From Hyperoplus lanceolatus (lineage: Eukaryota > Chordata > Actinopteri > Uranoscopiformes > Ammodytidae), in NCBI GenBank assembly GCA_026929865.2, contig CM049410.1:22302501-22366500 (forward strand): a stretch of DNA of 64,000 nt, given 5' to 3'. The notes below the pieces were generated by a model, which was given only the letters and a program-made list of their open reading frames with translations, did not search any database and was not told the DNA's origin. A program made the translations under genes and the position numbers. Of this stretch, positions 23,203-35,640 are shown piece after piece (the first letter of the stretch is position 1; the number at the start of each line of letters is the position of its first letter).

Positions 23203-26200
23203 ATGCTGTACCTAAAGAAATACCTGAGCGAGGGCCTGATCCAGATGGCCATCCTGCTGAGCCTGTGTGGGCTGAGGGTAGAGGTGGGTCTGGAGCCGGC
23301 CTGGCAGCAGAGCCTCCTGTTGGGCCCCAGCTCAGCTCTCACCAAGACACAGAGACACAACCTCCACAACCTGCACCCAAAGACCGTGGACCTGGATGGC
23401 TTCTTCACCACACGCAGGCTCCTGGGCTTTGTCCACTCCCTGGACAGACCACCGGTAAGGAAAACAACATGTCCGTCTCCATCTTTACCTAGAGATGGTC
23501 ATGTTCAGATGTAATTGTTATTATAATGTAACAAGGATTATAACATTCAAGCTGTTTCCTTCTTGCTTGGTAATTTTTTTTAACTCTCTTCAACATGTTT
23601 AGACATTTAGGCAAGGCAAGGCAAGTTTATTTGTACAGCACATTTCAGACACAAGGCCATTCAAAGTGCTTTACAGAAGCAACATTAAAATGCGTAAGTA
23701 TAGAGCACACATTAAAAATCCAATTTAGATGTTTCCTTATAATTGGTTCTAAATCACAAAATTTCAGCATTGATTCAATCGATTTTTTACATTTTCAGTA
23801 AAGATAAAGAGCCTATTCTTCTCAGGGACTTAGGCTCTGTTCTCACGGCAACACGAAACGGTGCAAACGCAGAAAAATTCCCGCGGTTGCACTATATCAT
23901 GTACATGAAAACAGCAAACGCAGGCATGAAACTGCAAGTTTTTGAGATCTACTCCCAGGGAGGATTTTTTGGAAAACACAACGGTTTTGCTTTCTTGTAA
24001 ACACCTTAACCATTTTCCCTGATAACGCTGACGTCACGGCTCCACTTCACATAGCCTATGCATAGTCTATAACATTTGCTGTCAAAATACCCACACGCAA
24101 GTTATAAAGTTAGAAGACAACATAACATGCACGGTGTCTCCGCGGCACCATCACTGTGATCAGCGGAGAGTGTCGCGTGCAGGGCTTCAAACACTCGCCA
24201 ATTTAGTCTATAGTCTATTAGTAAGTTATTGATACCATGCACCTGCCACTTTGTCTGGGGAAAGATTTGTGCTCTGCCGGTTTTTCTAGCAAAATAAACA
24301 TTTGTAGCTTCTATATGCCAGGGACATGGCTCTCTCTACATTAAAAAACACTATCCATAGTTTGCAGCGGTTACTAACAAAAGGAGCATTAAGGCTACGG
24401 CTTCATAGTAAAAGCATGTCACTGGCTAAACATTAATAGCATTTCACTGGACAAACGTGAGTTGACTTATTTTGAAGTACGCCTAACAGGAAAGTAGCCG
24501 CTCACAAAGCCCCATCACTACCAGCATGTCTTCTGTTTTCACGAGTTCAATGCGGTGAAATAAGAGGACAGAAAGCTTGTCATTTACAATACTTGTAACC
24601 CCAGGCTTACACCAACCGCTTTATGAACGTTAGTGGCAGTAATTTTCGGTTACAGTAAGGTTTTATGCATCAAATTATACCGGAAAAGCTATCTACTACT
24701 ACCTTGTACCGCCAACTGCTGGCCTGGCATGCTTACTACAGCGATTTCATCCCGTTTCCTCTGAAAACATGTGTACGAGTGAAGATGTCAGATAAATTGT
24801 GTCTAAACGGGGGTTTTTTTTAAACCAAAAACGGGAAAACTGTCACGTTTTAACCGTGAGAACAGGGCCTTAAAGGTGGAGTCAGCGATTCTGGAGAATG
24901 CTTGTTGTCAAAATCACCTTTTGTCAAAATCAGTGAACATCTCCCAAGGATCTACTACAAAAAGTGATTTTCGACAGCAAGCGCTCTCCAAAATCGCTGA
25001 CTCTACAGCACGACCTTTGCTTTCAGACATTTGACGCCTTGGAAGCCTGCTGTCAGTTATAAGGCTTTGTTATAAGGCGAGAACAATGTTTAATTTTGAA
25101 ATGTTTGGTAACTTTCTCACCAGGTTTCTCATACTGACCTGGAGACTTGGCTGGTCCAGCGAGAACCAGACCATCTGACTGTTGGCCTGACAGAACTGAG
25201 AGACAGGGCAGAGCAGCCCTCTCTACTGGAGAGAACCAGACCAGAGCCCTCCCTCATGGAGAGAACCCCTGCTGAGGTAGAGGGAGACGGACTGGCCCCC
25301 TCTGTGGAAGATGGAATCAGTGCCCCGCTGGAGGAAGAAGAGGAAAATAAAGAGGTACAACTATTTCATTCAAACTGTGCTTAGGAACATTTAGGATTTG
25401 GCTATTTGTTTCTTCTTGAGTATTTGAGTTAGTATGAAAGTTAGAGGTGAAAGATTTCCTCAAAGTTCAGTTCAGGTACAAGGGTTGACGGGGTTATGTT
25501 TAGTTCAACAACCAACAATCTGTGTTGACCTTTATCCAGCTAGCTTTCCATCTGCTGCAAGAGGTTCAAGACAACAGCTGTTGTTTCAACGCCTGGCCAC
25601 TCATTGCGTGAAGTGGCTTTGCTTGTCGGACCAGGTACAGAAAGTTAGGGCTCACTCACACTAGGCCATCTGTACCGTGCCAAAGTATGTTTGTCCCTCT
25701 AAAGTCTAGTTGGTTGGACCATGTGAGTGCTGCGTTCCGTACTCAAGCAAAGTACACTTCCTCGGCCAAGGCACAGTTGGGAGAGGTGTGCTTTGCCACG
25801 GTACAGATACTAATTAGCGGACACGTTCACAAGCACGCGCATAGACAGCGATCCTGACGTCAATTCATATGAGACTGTTCTCCTCGACCCAATACGTCAA
25901 TGTGCCAAACATTGACATTTTAAAAAATGTTGCCGAAAGGACACTCGGTGGTCTGATGTTGAAGTGGAATGTTGGCTGCTAATTTGGCCAGATGAAAATT
26001 TTCAAAATTAGGCAGGTACAATACGCTCCAAAACCCAAACGCTTACGCATATAGAAGCTTACAGTAACCTGCTATCACCCCAGCTACTGTAAATTGCTGC
26101 CACAGAAACCTGAATTCATAACTGTATTTAAAAAATGCTTTTTTCACAACGGCACACTCTGATTATGATCTGAAAATAATACTAAAATGTAAAATTGTTG

Positions 26201-27602
26201 AATGAATGAACAGAAAAAAATCAAGCTATATATAAATTATGTGGACAAGAGTGTTGATTTGACTTTCTCCAAAACTAATATCATGTGAGATGATGAGTCA
26301 CAGTTAGATGAGTCACAAGGAAACCTCACCTCACCATATGCGACTTCACCCGGAAAATGGTGCAATACAATCAGTGCAGTTGAAATACAGTAAAATGCTG
26401 AACTGGAGAGGGCACACCCCACAGACACACACAGTAGCCTGGGAGACATGGACCGTTTCACTTTACTGTGCTAACACATCTGTAACCTGGTTACTGACAG
26501 CTGCATGCATTAGCAGTTTGTTCAAACTACAGTACATGAAAACGGAAAAGTAGAAGAACTAGGAATCCCACATTTCAAAAAGCTTAAAAGAATAAATAGT
26601 TTGCTCTCTCTGTGCCAGGAGGCCAAATATTGACCAAATGACTTTGTGTAATTATTGAAGAAAGGCGGTTGTTCTCCCTCTGATAATAGTTGTTATGCTA
26701 AGCTAGGCTAATCACAACCTGGATGAGCAGGCTCACAGAGGTAAACATGATAATCATCTGATCTGGATGTGCCACTGACTTCATGTTCTTGCCTGAGAAC
26801 ATGAATATAAACAGTGAGCTACATTAATTAACAGCAATACCTCAGACATGCCTGGTCAAGCTTTGGCCCAATATACAGACCTGGAGCTCTCACGTTACAG
26901 AGTGACTTACGTTTGCACTTATTCTGAGAAGCTGTCTGATCTTTCTCTTCAGCTAGAGACATGTTGAAACTGAAATTAATCTGCAAAGAATCATCATGCA
27001 CTGAGGATAATACATACACACAAAACCAAACCCCTAAAGACTCCCAACAAACACAAACACAACACAGAGGCCGGTGCTAACAGACAGACGGACAGACCAA
27101 AATATAAATAAGATAATTAACAACTGGGAACTTGTAATTTGTCACTTTGAATGGGTATACCAATCAGAACACGGACATTTTAAAGTGATTGATGTGTTTT
27201 AGTTCGTTGTTAAGGAGATACAGCTGAAGCTCAGTGTCATTTTACAGCAGTGTGGAGACCTATATATATCGTATATAATATATCGGTCTGCATGCCAGCC
27301 AACACAAACACACGTGCATGCAGGGGACATAACAACTTGATATGGCACATACAGATCTGAGTACATGCTGGACTGCTGCCTTGTCTTCATCAAACTCAAA
27401 GTGAATATAACAGTGTTTTTGAATTCTCCTTCTGTATCAAAAGGCACGCAAACACACACACACATACAGAAAACACTATTAGCTTCCTGGCCTTCTGACA
27501 GACTGGCTTGTTTTGAAAGCTGATCGCTGGGTCAACCCGACCTGACACACATTTACATCCCTCAGTTTTGCAATCCCTCCTGTTTACGGCATCAACACAA
27601 AC

Positions 27603-27650
<48 letters not shown>

Positions 27651-30600
27651 CAAAGAGCCAAAGGCATGAATGAAAACAAAGTTATGCAAATGTCCGAGGT
27701 GCTAACTTTCCCCCTTATCAAGTAGTGTTGCAATAAGAAAATAGGATCCCACTGTACATTTAATCAGTTTAAGTATGCCCAGTAACTGGACCAATGACCA
27801 ATGCTATCTGTGATTATTTTTCTGCTTGAGGCTTGTATGAAAACCTTTTTAGCTCCAATATGTGTGCTATAAACTGAACTATCATATATTATGGTCATTA
27901 CTGCGTTGACAAAGACCATTCAATGAACCATCATTTGTGGCTTGGTCAAGTTGTCAGGCCATATTGTCAGGTTGGGCCTGAGGGCTTCATGAGCTATTAT
28001 CCATCCTCAGTATGAGGCCCTTAGTAAAGGGTTCACAGCCTGTTGCAGATATTTCTCAATTGCTTCAATCATTTTTTTTCTCAGTTGAAAGCATGATTTG
28101 TCACTAATTTTTGGTTCTATGTGCACATGCTTGACACATATACAGTATGTTGAAAGCCACATGTATTCTTTCCGGCCAGCTGCTGAAGGTCTCTGGGTTT
28201 GTTTGTAAGCTCCCAGCCAGGTCAGGAGAAGGTTAAAGTTATTCTGAGTCGGTCTGTCTGTCTCTGGGTAAACAGGAGGCTTTACATTCCATACGTATAC
28301 AGATTGGTGGTATAGAAGACAGTACTACAGTATTATACTACTCCAATTCAGATTGTGCCTGGGATACCAGTTGCCAGGCAACCAGTGGAGACTGAGGGGC
28401 AGACTAAAATTGCTTCCTGATACATTGAAGGATGGTATTGAATGGAACAGTGATAATCGACAACCATGTAGAGTTAGTTTTTACACAAGTCTCCTGGAAG
28501 GGAGAAAGTATTTACTGTGTCCAATTTTTTTTTTAACCTTTATTTATACAGGTAAATCCCATTGAGACCGAAGACTCTTTTACAAGGGAGACCTGTTTTC
28601 CTTTCCCACGTTACCATTCACACACACATTCATACACCGATAGCAGGCTAACTATCGACATTCACACGAGGCAAGGTGGGTGAAGTGTCTTGCCCAAGGA
28701 CACAACGACCATGACACAGGTGGCAGGGCGGGGATCGAACATCCAACCCTTTGATCATCAGCCGACCCGCTCTACCACCGATCTCTGCAATGAACACACA
28801 TGTGATATGGAAACCTGCAGTGCACATACACTGAGAATGGACTTTTCAGTAGAGTAGGAGATATGCTTTATCCATTCTTAACTTGTATATGACCCCCTCC
28901 TATGTTTACAGACTGATTCCTCCCTCCAGGAGTGTTTGCAGCTCTTGGATGAAACCTTTCCGTTCACAGAAGAACAACAGGTACAGCCACATCTTTTTTG
29001 TTCTCTTCCATCTATTGACCTTGAACAGTATTCAGCATTTATCCTGCTTTTTTGTGCCTCAGTTAAGAGATGTTGGTGGTGAAGACCTGCAGCATAATCC
29101 CCCAGACAGGGAGCCCCTGCTGCCCCCACCTATCACTGCTGGAAACTCTCCCTTGGACCTAGAGCTCCATTGGCAGGACCTGTTGGATATCATGGATCCA
29201 GAGGTGACTAGTAGAATGAAGGCGGATCAATTAGTTATTAAATTGGAAAAGTAGAATGAGATGAATTCATGATATGAGTAAGCAAAGACACGGCAAATCA
29301 CTACATTGTTCATCCTTCCTACAGAATATAGAAGTTGACACCATGACTTCATTTGACAATACCTGGAATTCAGGAGCAACCAGGACCATTCAGGGAGTCA
29401 GGCAAAACTTGTGTGACAATGACAACGACGTAACAGAGCATGGTAATTCAATACAAAGGCTGACATTTTGTATCCCTTTCTCGTTCCCCAAAATGGGAGT
29501 TTATGGATTATCCCCTTGAAACATCTGCTTTAAAATAAACTTCACAACACAATGCCCAGTTACTTCTTTAGCAGATTGAGTTTCTCAGTTGTCATGAAGA
29601 CAGTCTTCATGACAACTGAACAACTCCATATGCTGAGCAGAAACCAGATGTGGTTTAAAGCTCCAGAAAGAATTGGGTTGGCCTTTTTGTTGAGAATTTT
29701 TCTTGAGAAACTTCTTTGGTTAACTCAATATTGTGTATTCATGTTGATACCTCTTAATTTAAAGGGCTACATGTTCTTTGATAACTTAAATTAAAATCTA
29801 AGACTTCTTATGACATCTGACAACCTTTAAAACTGTTTAATAATGAAAAAGTCACAAGACCAAAACAAACTTGTTTTAACTATTTGCTAAAATGTCCTGA
29901 AAGTTCCAAAAGCGGTGTTTCATGTCCAATTCTTAATATTTATTTAAAACCCCTACACTTTTCCCTAGGTTTGTTTGGGCCTCCAAACCACTCAGCGCTA
30001 GAACCAACTCTGCTTCCACTCATACCGAGTGCAGAGTTAGATGACCAAAGTCCTGTGTTGACCAACTCCAATATGAATCCCTTGCACAGTCTTCCAGACC
30101 ACACTAATTTGCTCACAGCAGATCCTTCAGAAGACTTCTCCCTGGGATCACAAGATCTTGTGGATACCATAGAAGGCAGTCCGTGTTCACAGTATGCTCT
30201 CTATCCTGACAGCCTTTCTAGCAATGTTAACTTTCATTCATGCGACTTGAGACCTTCCAGTTTCGCCCAATCTCTGGAGAGGAATGGTATGACCCAAGAC
30301 CTACTGACCAGTGTCTTTCTGGTTGATGAGAATGAAGATATCCAGGATGAAGAGCGCCTCCCAAGCCCACTCGTTGAGCTCTTAGAGGATGCTGCCATAT
30401 TGGATGAGATAAGATTGTTGGACCTGGCTCTGGAGGAAGGATTCAGTCCTGAGATGGCAACCAGAATGGAAGAGGAAGGCTTCCTTGACCCTGAAAGAGC
30501 CCAACAGGAAAGCATGGCGTTAATAGAAGATCAGGGTCAATCAAGGAGACATCAACAAGGTAATTATAAGGAGGGCAATATACCTTCTTTGGTAGCAATG

Positions 30601-31683
30601 TTGTACCTGTATTTTAAAAGCACACTAAAAGTAAATTAATTAAGTACTTAATTACTATAAAACTGTAGAACTAACCCTGACCTTCCCTTGCGTCCTCCTC
30701 CTCTAGGCGAGAATGAAGCAGACTCAGACTCTGGTCTCTCTCTGGACTTCAGCCACAGCCCAGCTTCTCCATGTTCTTCTGAGGACTTGTCCTATTCCTC
30801 TTCCTCCTCGTCTTCATCTTGCGAGTCGGCTGTGGGAAGTCCCCTATCTGAAGACGAAGATGGTGAGGAAGGGTTAGTTAGTTCAAATATGGAAGTGGAG
30901 GTGACCATAAAGGAGGAGCTGGAAGAGGAGAATATAGGTGCAGTAGGAGGGGGTTACCCCGAAGACGTTAAGAAACTCTTTCCTTCCAACTATGGGGATC
31001 ACATGCTGTTTGATGGCTTTCCTTGGCTGGAGAATATCGGCCACGATCACACGTACAACCAACCCTGGTCGTCTGCATCCTCTCCACCCCTGGGCAAGAT
31101 CCCCACCAAGCACAACAAATCCTCCCAGCAACATGACAAAGCCAAGCCTTACAAACGCCCGTCTTCCAGACACATCTCTGAGAGCAAAATGTGGGGCCGG
31201 GATGAACGGCGTGCCAAATCCCTGAAAGTACCTTTCTCCAATGAGCTGATTGTTAATCTGCCAGTGGAAGAGTTTAATGACCTACTGGCCAATTACCAAC
31301 TCAATGAAGCACAGCTCACCCTCATCAGAGACATACGGCGCCGTGGTAAGAACAAGATAGCTGCCCAGAACTGCAGGAAAAGGAAGCAAGATGTGATGCT
31401 GGATCTAAAAGGTGATGTGTCAGGCATGAGGCGCTACCGTTCGCGGCTGCTCCGAGAGAGACAGGAAGCCCTGAGAAAGTTGCAGGATATGAAGCAACAA
31501 CTGGGAACGCTGTACCAGGATGTCTTTTCCAGGCTGAGGGATGAGGAGGGAAGGCCATTGGATAATATGGAGTATGTGCTTCATTTTGAGCACAATGGTA
31601 GTGTCACAGTGACTTCACGCAAGGAAGGGGCAATGGTGCCAGTGACAAAAAAGAGCAAGAAACCCAGGGACAAGAAGAAGTGA
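23203..31683 (+). CDS. nfe2l1: Nuclear factor erythroid 2-like 1 (NRF1/TCF11), ER-anchored CNC-bZIP transcription factor
   Basis: Transcription factor held in the ER membrane, released when proteasome capacity falls, then acting with small MAF on antioxidant-response elements to induce proteasome genes. Seven coding exons: 23203-23454, 25124-25354, 28912-28980, 29063-29203, 29325-29442, 29969-30559, 30707-31683; all junctions GT-AG and in phase; 792 aa (human long form 772). Residues about 1-28 (MLYLKKYLSEGLIQMAILLS) form the ER signal anchor. DSGLS at 475-479 is the beta-TrCP degron, followed by a Ser run. The CNC box (LPVEEFNDLLANY) precedes the basic region RRRGKNKIAAQNCRKRK near 677-693; a leucine zipper and a basic tail follow. 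The start is fixed by the acceptor CCTTCCAG at 23141-23148; the open frame upstream to 22909 is intronic. The Neh2L DIDLID/DLG/ETGE segment seems absent from exon 2. Confidence 0.96.
23610..23700 (+). mobile_element. Teleost retroposon tail (GGCAAGGCAA...CAAAGTGCTTTACA), copy 2
   Basis: Same string as 19021-19190: three AGGCA units, GTTTATTTGTACAGCACATT, ACACAAGGCCATTCAAAGTG, then A-rich sequence. It lies in nfe2l1 intron 1 (after the first coding exon). Confidence 0.7.
23833..24869. mobile_element. PIF/Harbinger-like MITE (1037 bp), TTA duplication
   Basis: Termini GGCTCTGTTCTCACGG and CCGTGAGAACAGGGCC are inverted repeats, flanked by TTA (23830-23832 and 24870-24872). A 3-bp TWA duplication is the PIF/Harbinger signature. 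There is no transposase. The right flank is shared with the palindromic repeat at 24876-25006. Confidence 0.8.
24876..25006. repeat. Palindromic short repeat (GGTGGAGTCAGCGATT family)
   Basis: The left half, starting GGTGGAGTCAGCGATTCTGG, is inverted in the right half ending AATCGCTGACTCTAC. A centre containing TCAGTGAACATCTCCC relates it to the copies at 10480, 18914, 45430 and 57508. It lies in nfe2l1 intron 1, abutting the MITE 23833-24869. Confidence 0.75.
25650..25930. repeat. Possible partial transposon (AGGGCTCACTCACACTAGGC)
   Basis: The segment begins with AGGGCTCACTCACACTAGGC, which looks like a short-transposon terminus, and is CpG-richer than its surroundings. No inverted partner was found, so this is tentative. 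It lies in nfe2l1 intron 2. Confidence 0.3.
27598..27648. repeat. (AC)n microsatellite
   Basis: About 24 AC units in nfe2l1 intron 2. Confidence 0.95.
28524..28795 (-). mobile_element. tRNA-derived SINE
   Basis: On the minus strand the head near 28795 has an A-box-like TGGTAGAGCGGGTC and, about 35 nt on, a B-box-like GTTCGATCC, the spacing of a tRNA-type RNA polymerase III promoter. It continues through CTTGGGCAAGACACTTCACC, a core common in fish SINEs, and ends in an A-rich tail seen as the T run at 28527-28536. It lies in nfe2l1 intron 2, antisense to the gene, just upstream of the 69-nt coding exon 3. Confidence 0.8.
29585..29619. other. Perfect 35-bp palindrome in nfe2l1 intron 5
   Basis: Arms TCAGTTGTCATGAAGAC (29585-29601) and its exact complement (29603-29619) around one central A. 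No function is assigned. Confidence 0.9.
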
Positions 31684-33798
31684 GGAGATAGATGAGAAGG
31701 AGAGTAAAGAGATTCCTTAACAGGAGTGTGATCAAAACCACAAAAAAGCAGGGAAATGGAGGTTGCTTAATACATACCATGACATTCTCAAGCACAGAGC
31801 GAGATATTCCTGCTGATTCCTGCCATTTCATTTTAATTGGTGGATGGCTGGATGGACAAAGGAAAGCGAGATGTAGAGACCAGTTCATTGGAAAGAGAAA
31901 GTAATCATCATGATGATGTTGGTGGAACCTTTGTGTATCTCTCCAGTCTTCATTATAAACACTTTCTTTACTGAAAAAGGACTTGAGTATAAATCTTCTT
32001 AAGTTAAGAGTTACATCTAGACTACTACTTCAAACAACCAATAAGTATAGTCCATCGGCTGCATCAGAGACTTGAAAATATTGTGTTGAACCATCCAATG
32101 GCCAGTCAAACGCGCTAAGATACAACAATGACTTTGCTATATCAGAATATGGCGATGCTTGTTAGGAGGAAATATAAATTGTTGGTTATGGTGTCTAAGG
32201 ATTTGTTCATAATGGCAAATATTATATTTGCTGGTGTGATGTGTCAACGTGCTTTGTATACATCCATGTAATTCAGAGGGGAACACAAAAAGTGGGGCAC
32301 TTGGATATCACTGTATTTGCCTGACATGAACCAAGCAATGAACTTGGTAAGAATGCAGGTCCGGATTGGCCCGGCCATTTTTTGACCGGGCTCCTCCCCA
32401 CAGAGATTGGAGAAAGTCCGTATTGATCTGTGGGAGAGAATCAAATGTGAAGCTCCCGAGATCAGGCTGGTCTCACCAGGCAGACTCTTATTAGACACAA
32501 GTGGTGCTTGTATGGTTTTATGTCTAGGGAAATGGAAAGTTTTTTTTGTAGATTTATGCATTTGGAACACACCGAAGTGTCCATTAAGGTGTGAAAAATG
32601 TAAGTGTTTTTTCTTTTTTAAATGGTGGGAATCTATGTTCCAATGATGGGAAGGCCCATTTATTAACTATATTCAAAACACAGGATTGGAACCAGTTCAA
32701 TCATCATTCTTGGTAGATCTATCAGGGGCCGTTTACACGGGCACGTTTTCAAAATAAAACACAATTGTATTATTACGTTTTGGCCATTCGTTTACACGAA
32801 AACCGGGATTTGGGGGACTGAACGCGTTGACATCACAGCTCCTCTACGCACACGCGTATTACGTTTTCAGTCAGATTGCCATGCGTGAGTTAGAAGACAA
32901 AACAAACAGAGTAGTAAATAAATAAATACATGTCCTGTTTTTATCGAGATACGTTGTTGTAAAAACGTAGCCTAAAACATGGGCAAAACTAGAAATCAGC
33001 ACAGTAAAGTTGTTTAGCTGGTAAAATGTTACGGTAAAATTGATGTCAAAGGCCCAAAATACTTAATGATGTAAATTTAATTGAAACAGAGAAAGCTAAC
33101 TCTGGATTCCAATACTTCAAACTCAAAGCTGATTTTGAGAATTGTTTTAAGTTTGTATGTCACCCTCTGGTGGATGGGCATATAGATGGGTAGGACACAA
33201 CTCAATAGAGATACAGATCAAACTATTAGTGCAAGGAACTAAACATGGTAACAGTTTGACCTCCTGATGGTCACTCAAAATGACATACTTAATATTTTTT
33301 ATATACATTTTGATTCTGGGTTTTAATTGAGAAATGATTCTATTAAAAAATAAGCAGTTTTGATGAAGTCATTATGTAACTATTAAATGATGTGCTGACA
33401 GAAGAATTCTTACATTTGGCTACATAGTCAGATCTATGAAAAAACAGATTCAGTAATTCTGTTATTATTTTTACGTAAGAAATTGTCTGAGTAGGTTTTT
33501 AAGTGTTTCACATGGTGGATACTTAATAAAAAAAAACTACTGTATATGCCTGTGTCCCTTGCTTATCTTTACATCTTTATCTTTATCTTTACATACATTT
33601 GCAGTGGACTGAAATGGTCTCCATCAGAATCAAATGTATGAAGATCAACCTGAAATTTTTAACATTTAAAAACCTGCATGCCTATCACCATTAATGATGG
33701 AACAAGCCTTTATTTTGAATTGTGTTAAAGCCCTATTGCTGGTATTCAAGGTATTTGGGTCTTGCCTTATGTGATAAAAATAATAAAGAACTTTTTAC
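31684..33798 (+). other. nfe2l1: Putative nfe2l1 3' untranslated region
   Basis: There is no other gene in this 2.1-kb stretch. AATAAA at 33782-33787 is a good polyadenylation signal at the far end, and the length is similar to mammalian NFE2L1 3' regions. A partial transposon-like end (GGGGCCGTTTACACGGGCAC, about 32727) occurs inside without a partner. Confidence 0.45.
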
Positions 33799-34054
33799 TA
33801 GGGCTGTCAAGCGATTAAAAAAATTAATCTAATTAATTACAGGCTCTGTGATTAATTAATCTAAATTAATCGCATACTTTTATGACACTTTTATACCTGT
33901 TTATAAACAGCTGTATAGCCTGCTAGTCTCTCTCTCTCTCGCTCTCTCTCCATCTCTCGTAACTTCTGTTTCCACAACAGACAGCGCTGCACTGCCACAG
34001 ATGCTTATGCCGATTCATTCACCATCTTCGTACTCATAGGCAAAAATATTGAGA

Positions 34055-34095
<41 letters not shown>

Positions 34096-35523
34096 ACGCG
34101 GACGACGAGACAGCTAGCAAACAAAATTGAGACACGGGGAGAACGATTGAGGGTGTATTCACACATGCCGTGTTTAGTTCGGTTGAAACGAACTCAGGTG
34201 CACTTCCACCTTCGGTGCGCATCTTTCAGACAGGTGTGAATACAGCAATTGCACTCGGGGGCGGACCAAACAAACGCTCCGAGACCCAGCTGAAGAGGTG
34301 GTCTCGATGCGCTTCGAAACGCACTCTGCTGCAGTTCGTTTGTGGTGTGAATTTGGCCGGACTCGATCCGACCCAATTGCAGGAAGCACTGCGCCTTTGA
34401 TTTCTTTTCTTTTCTTTTCTTTAATCGCCATCAGCTTCACATTATGGGAAAGTGTTGTTGTCGCCGTTGTTAGGAAGATTAGTTGTGGTTTGACCGGGAG
34501 CCCCGAGCGAAAATATTACAGTTGATAATGACGCGTACACATGTTTATATGTTCAGCGATCAGATGGAGAGGGGAGCGTCTCCCGCACAGTGCCAACAGG
34601 TTCACCCTGCGCTTTGCATGAAGTGTGTGTTTTAATTTTCTTCCCAACGTGACCGTCAATACTGTCCCTGTGTCAGTTTGGAACTGAACTGCGCCGAACT
34701 GACACCCAGCTGATACACTGCTTAATCAGCTGAGTGTCAGCTTGAGCCTATTCTTCTCTCGAGCCGCGCGTCCAACAGCAACAATACAGTAGGCTATACA
34801 TTATGTTTCACATCGTAGGCTACAAGCCACATAACGTGGCATTAGGGCTACATATTATAACCATATGAAACAACAATAATTAAATTTTCTTCTTCTTTAT
34901 TTATAGGCTAGTTGTAGCCTAGGCCTTTTTATTATTTTCAACCCCGTATTATATCAATGATATATTTCGCAGTTTTTACTTCGTTCTTCCTGCTTCTCTC
35001 CACCGCAGAATGTCTGTCCAATGAATGAATGACCTCAGATCACGTGTGGTTTTGCTTCGTAATGCTGGTTCAATTGCAAAAGAGGCAATATGAAAGTGGA
35101 CCACACCAAACAAAAAAAATCTAAATTCTATTTGGTCTGGACCAAAGCAAGTGAACTAACGGACTTTCCATGTGTGAATACACCCTGAGAGATACTGTTT
35201 TGAACCTAGCCTAAGTTGTTGCACCCACTCAATCAATAATGCACAGACACTGGCTGCGGAGAATAAAGTAAGATGTCTTCCTACCTTCATGCTCATTAAA
35301 CCGTCTATAGAGCCCTCGGCGCCCTGTTTCTCTCTTCACTTTTCTCCCTTTCACCCGCGCGGGCTGTGTCTGCTTCAGGTGCAGCTCGGTGCAGCTACGC
35401 ACCACTTTTGCACCGGGTCAAAGGGCATTATAGAAGTGCGATTAATCTGCGTTAATTTTTTTAATTGCGTTAATTTTTCTGTGATTAATTAATCGAAATT
35501 AACGCGTTAATTTGACAGCCCTA
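33799..35523. mobile_element. hAT-like element (TAGGGCTGTCAA termini), hosting a nested MITE
   Basis: Ends TAGGGCTGTCAA and TTGACAGCCCTA are perfect inverted repeats with GATTAAT-rich subterminal sequence on both sides. It is flanked by the perfect 8-bp duplication CTTTTTAC (33791-33798 and 35524-35531). Total length is 1725 bp, of which about 1035 bp is the nested element 34151-35185. It contains CT and CA microsatellites at about 33929-33958 and 34058-34091. It sits 11 bp after the putative nfe2l1 AATAAA. Confidence 0.93.
34151..35185. mobile_element. Nested MITE (GGGTGTATTCACACATG termini)
   Basis: GGGTGTATTCACACATG at the left is the exact inverse of CATGTGTGAATACACCC at the right. A 3-bp direct repeat TGA flanks it (34148-34150 and 35186-35188). 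The interior is non-coding and CpG-rich; the open frames inside have no recognisable domain. It is inserted in the hAT-like element 33799-35523. Confidence 0.8.
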
Positions 35524-35640
35524 CTTTTTACATAATGAACCGTATTTCTTTTGAGTCACGTGAGGTCCTTCTGGTGTCGAAGCAGAATATAAGACAAAGG
35601 CCAAGTTGAAGCCAATTGACGTTCATTTCAAATCAAGTAT

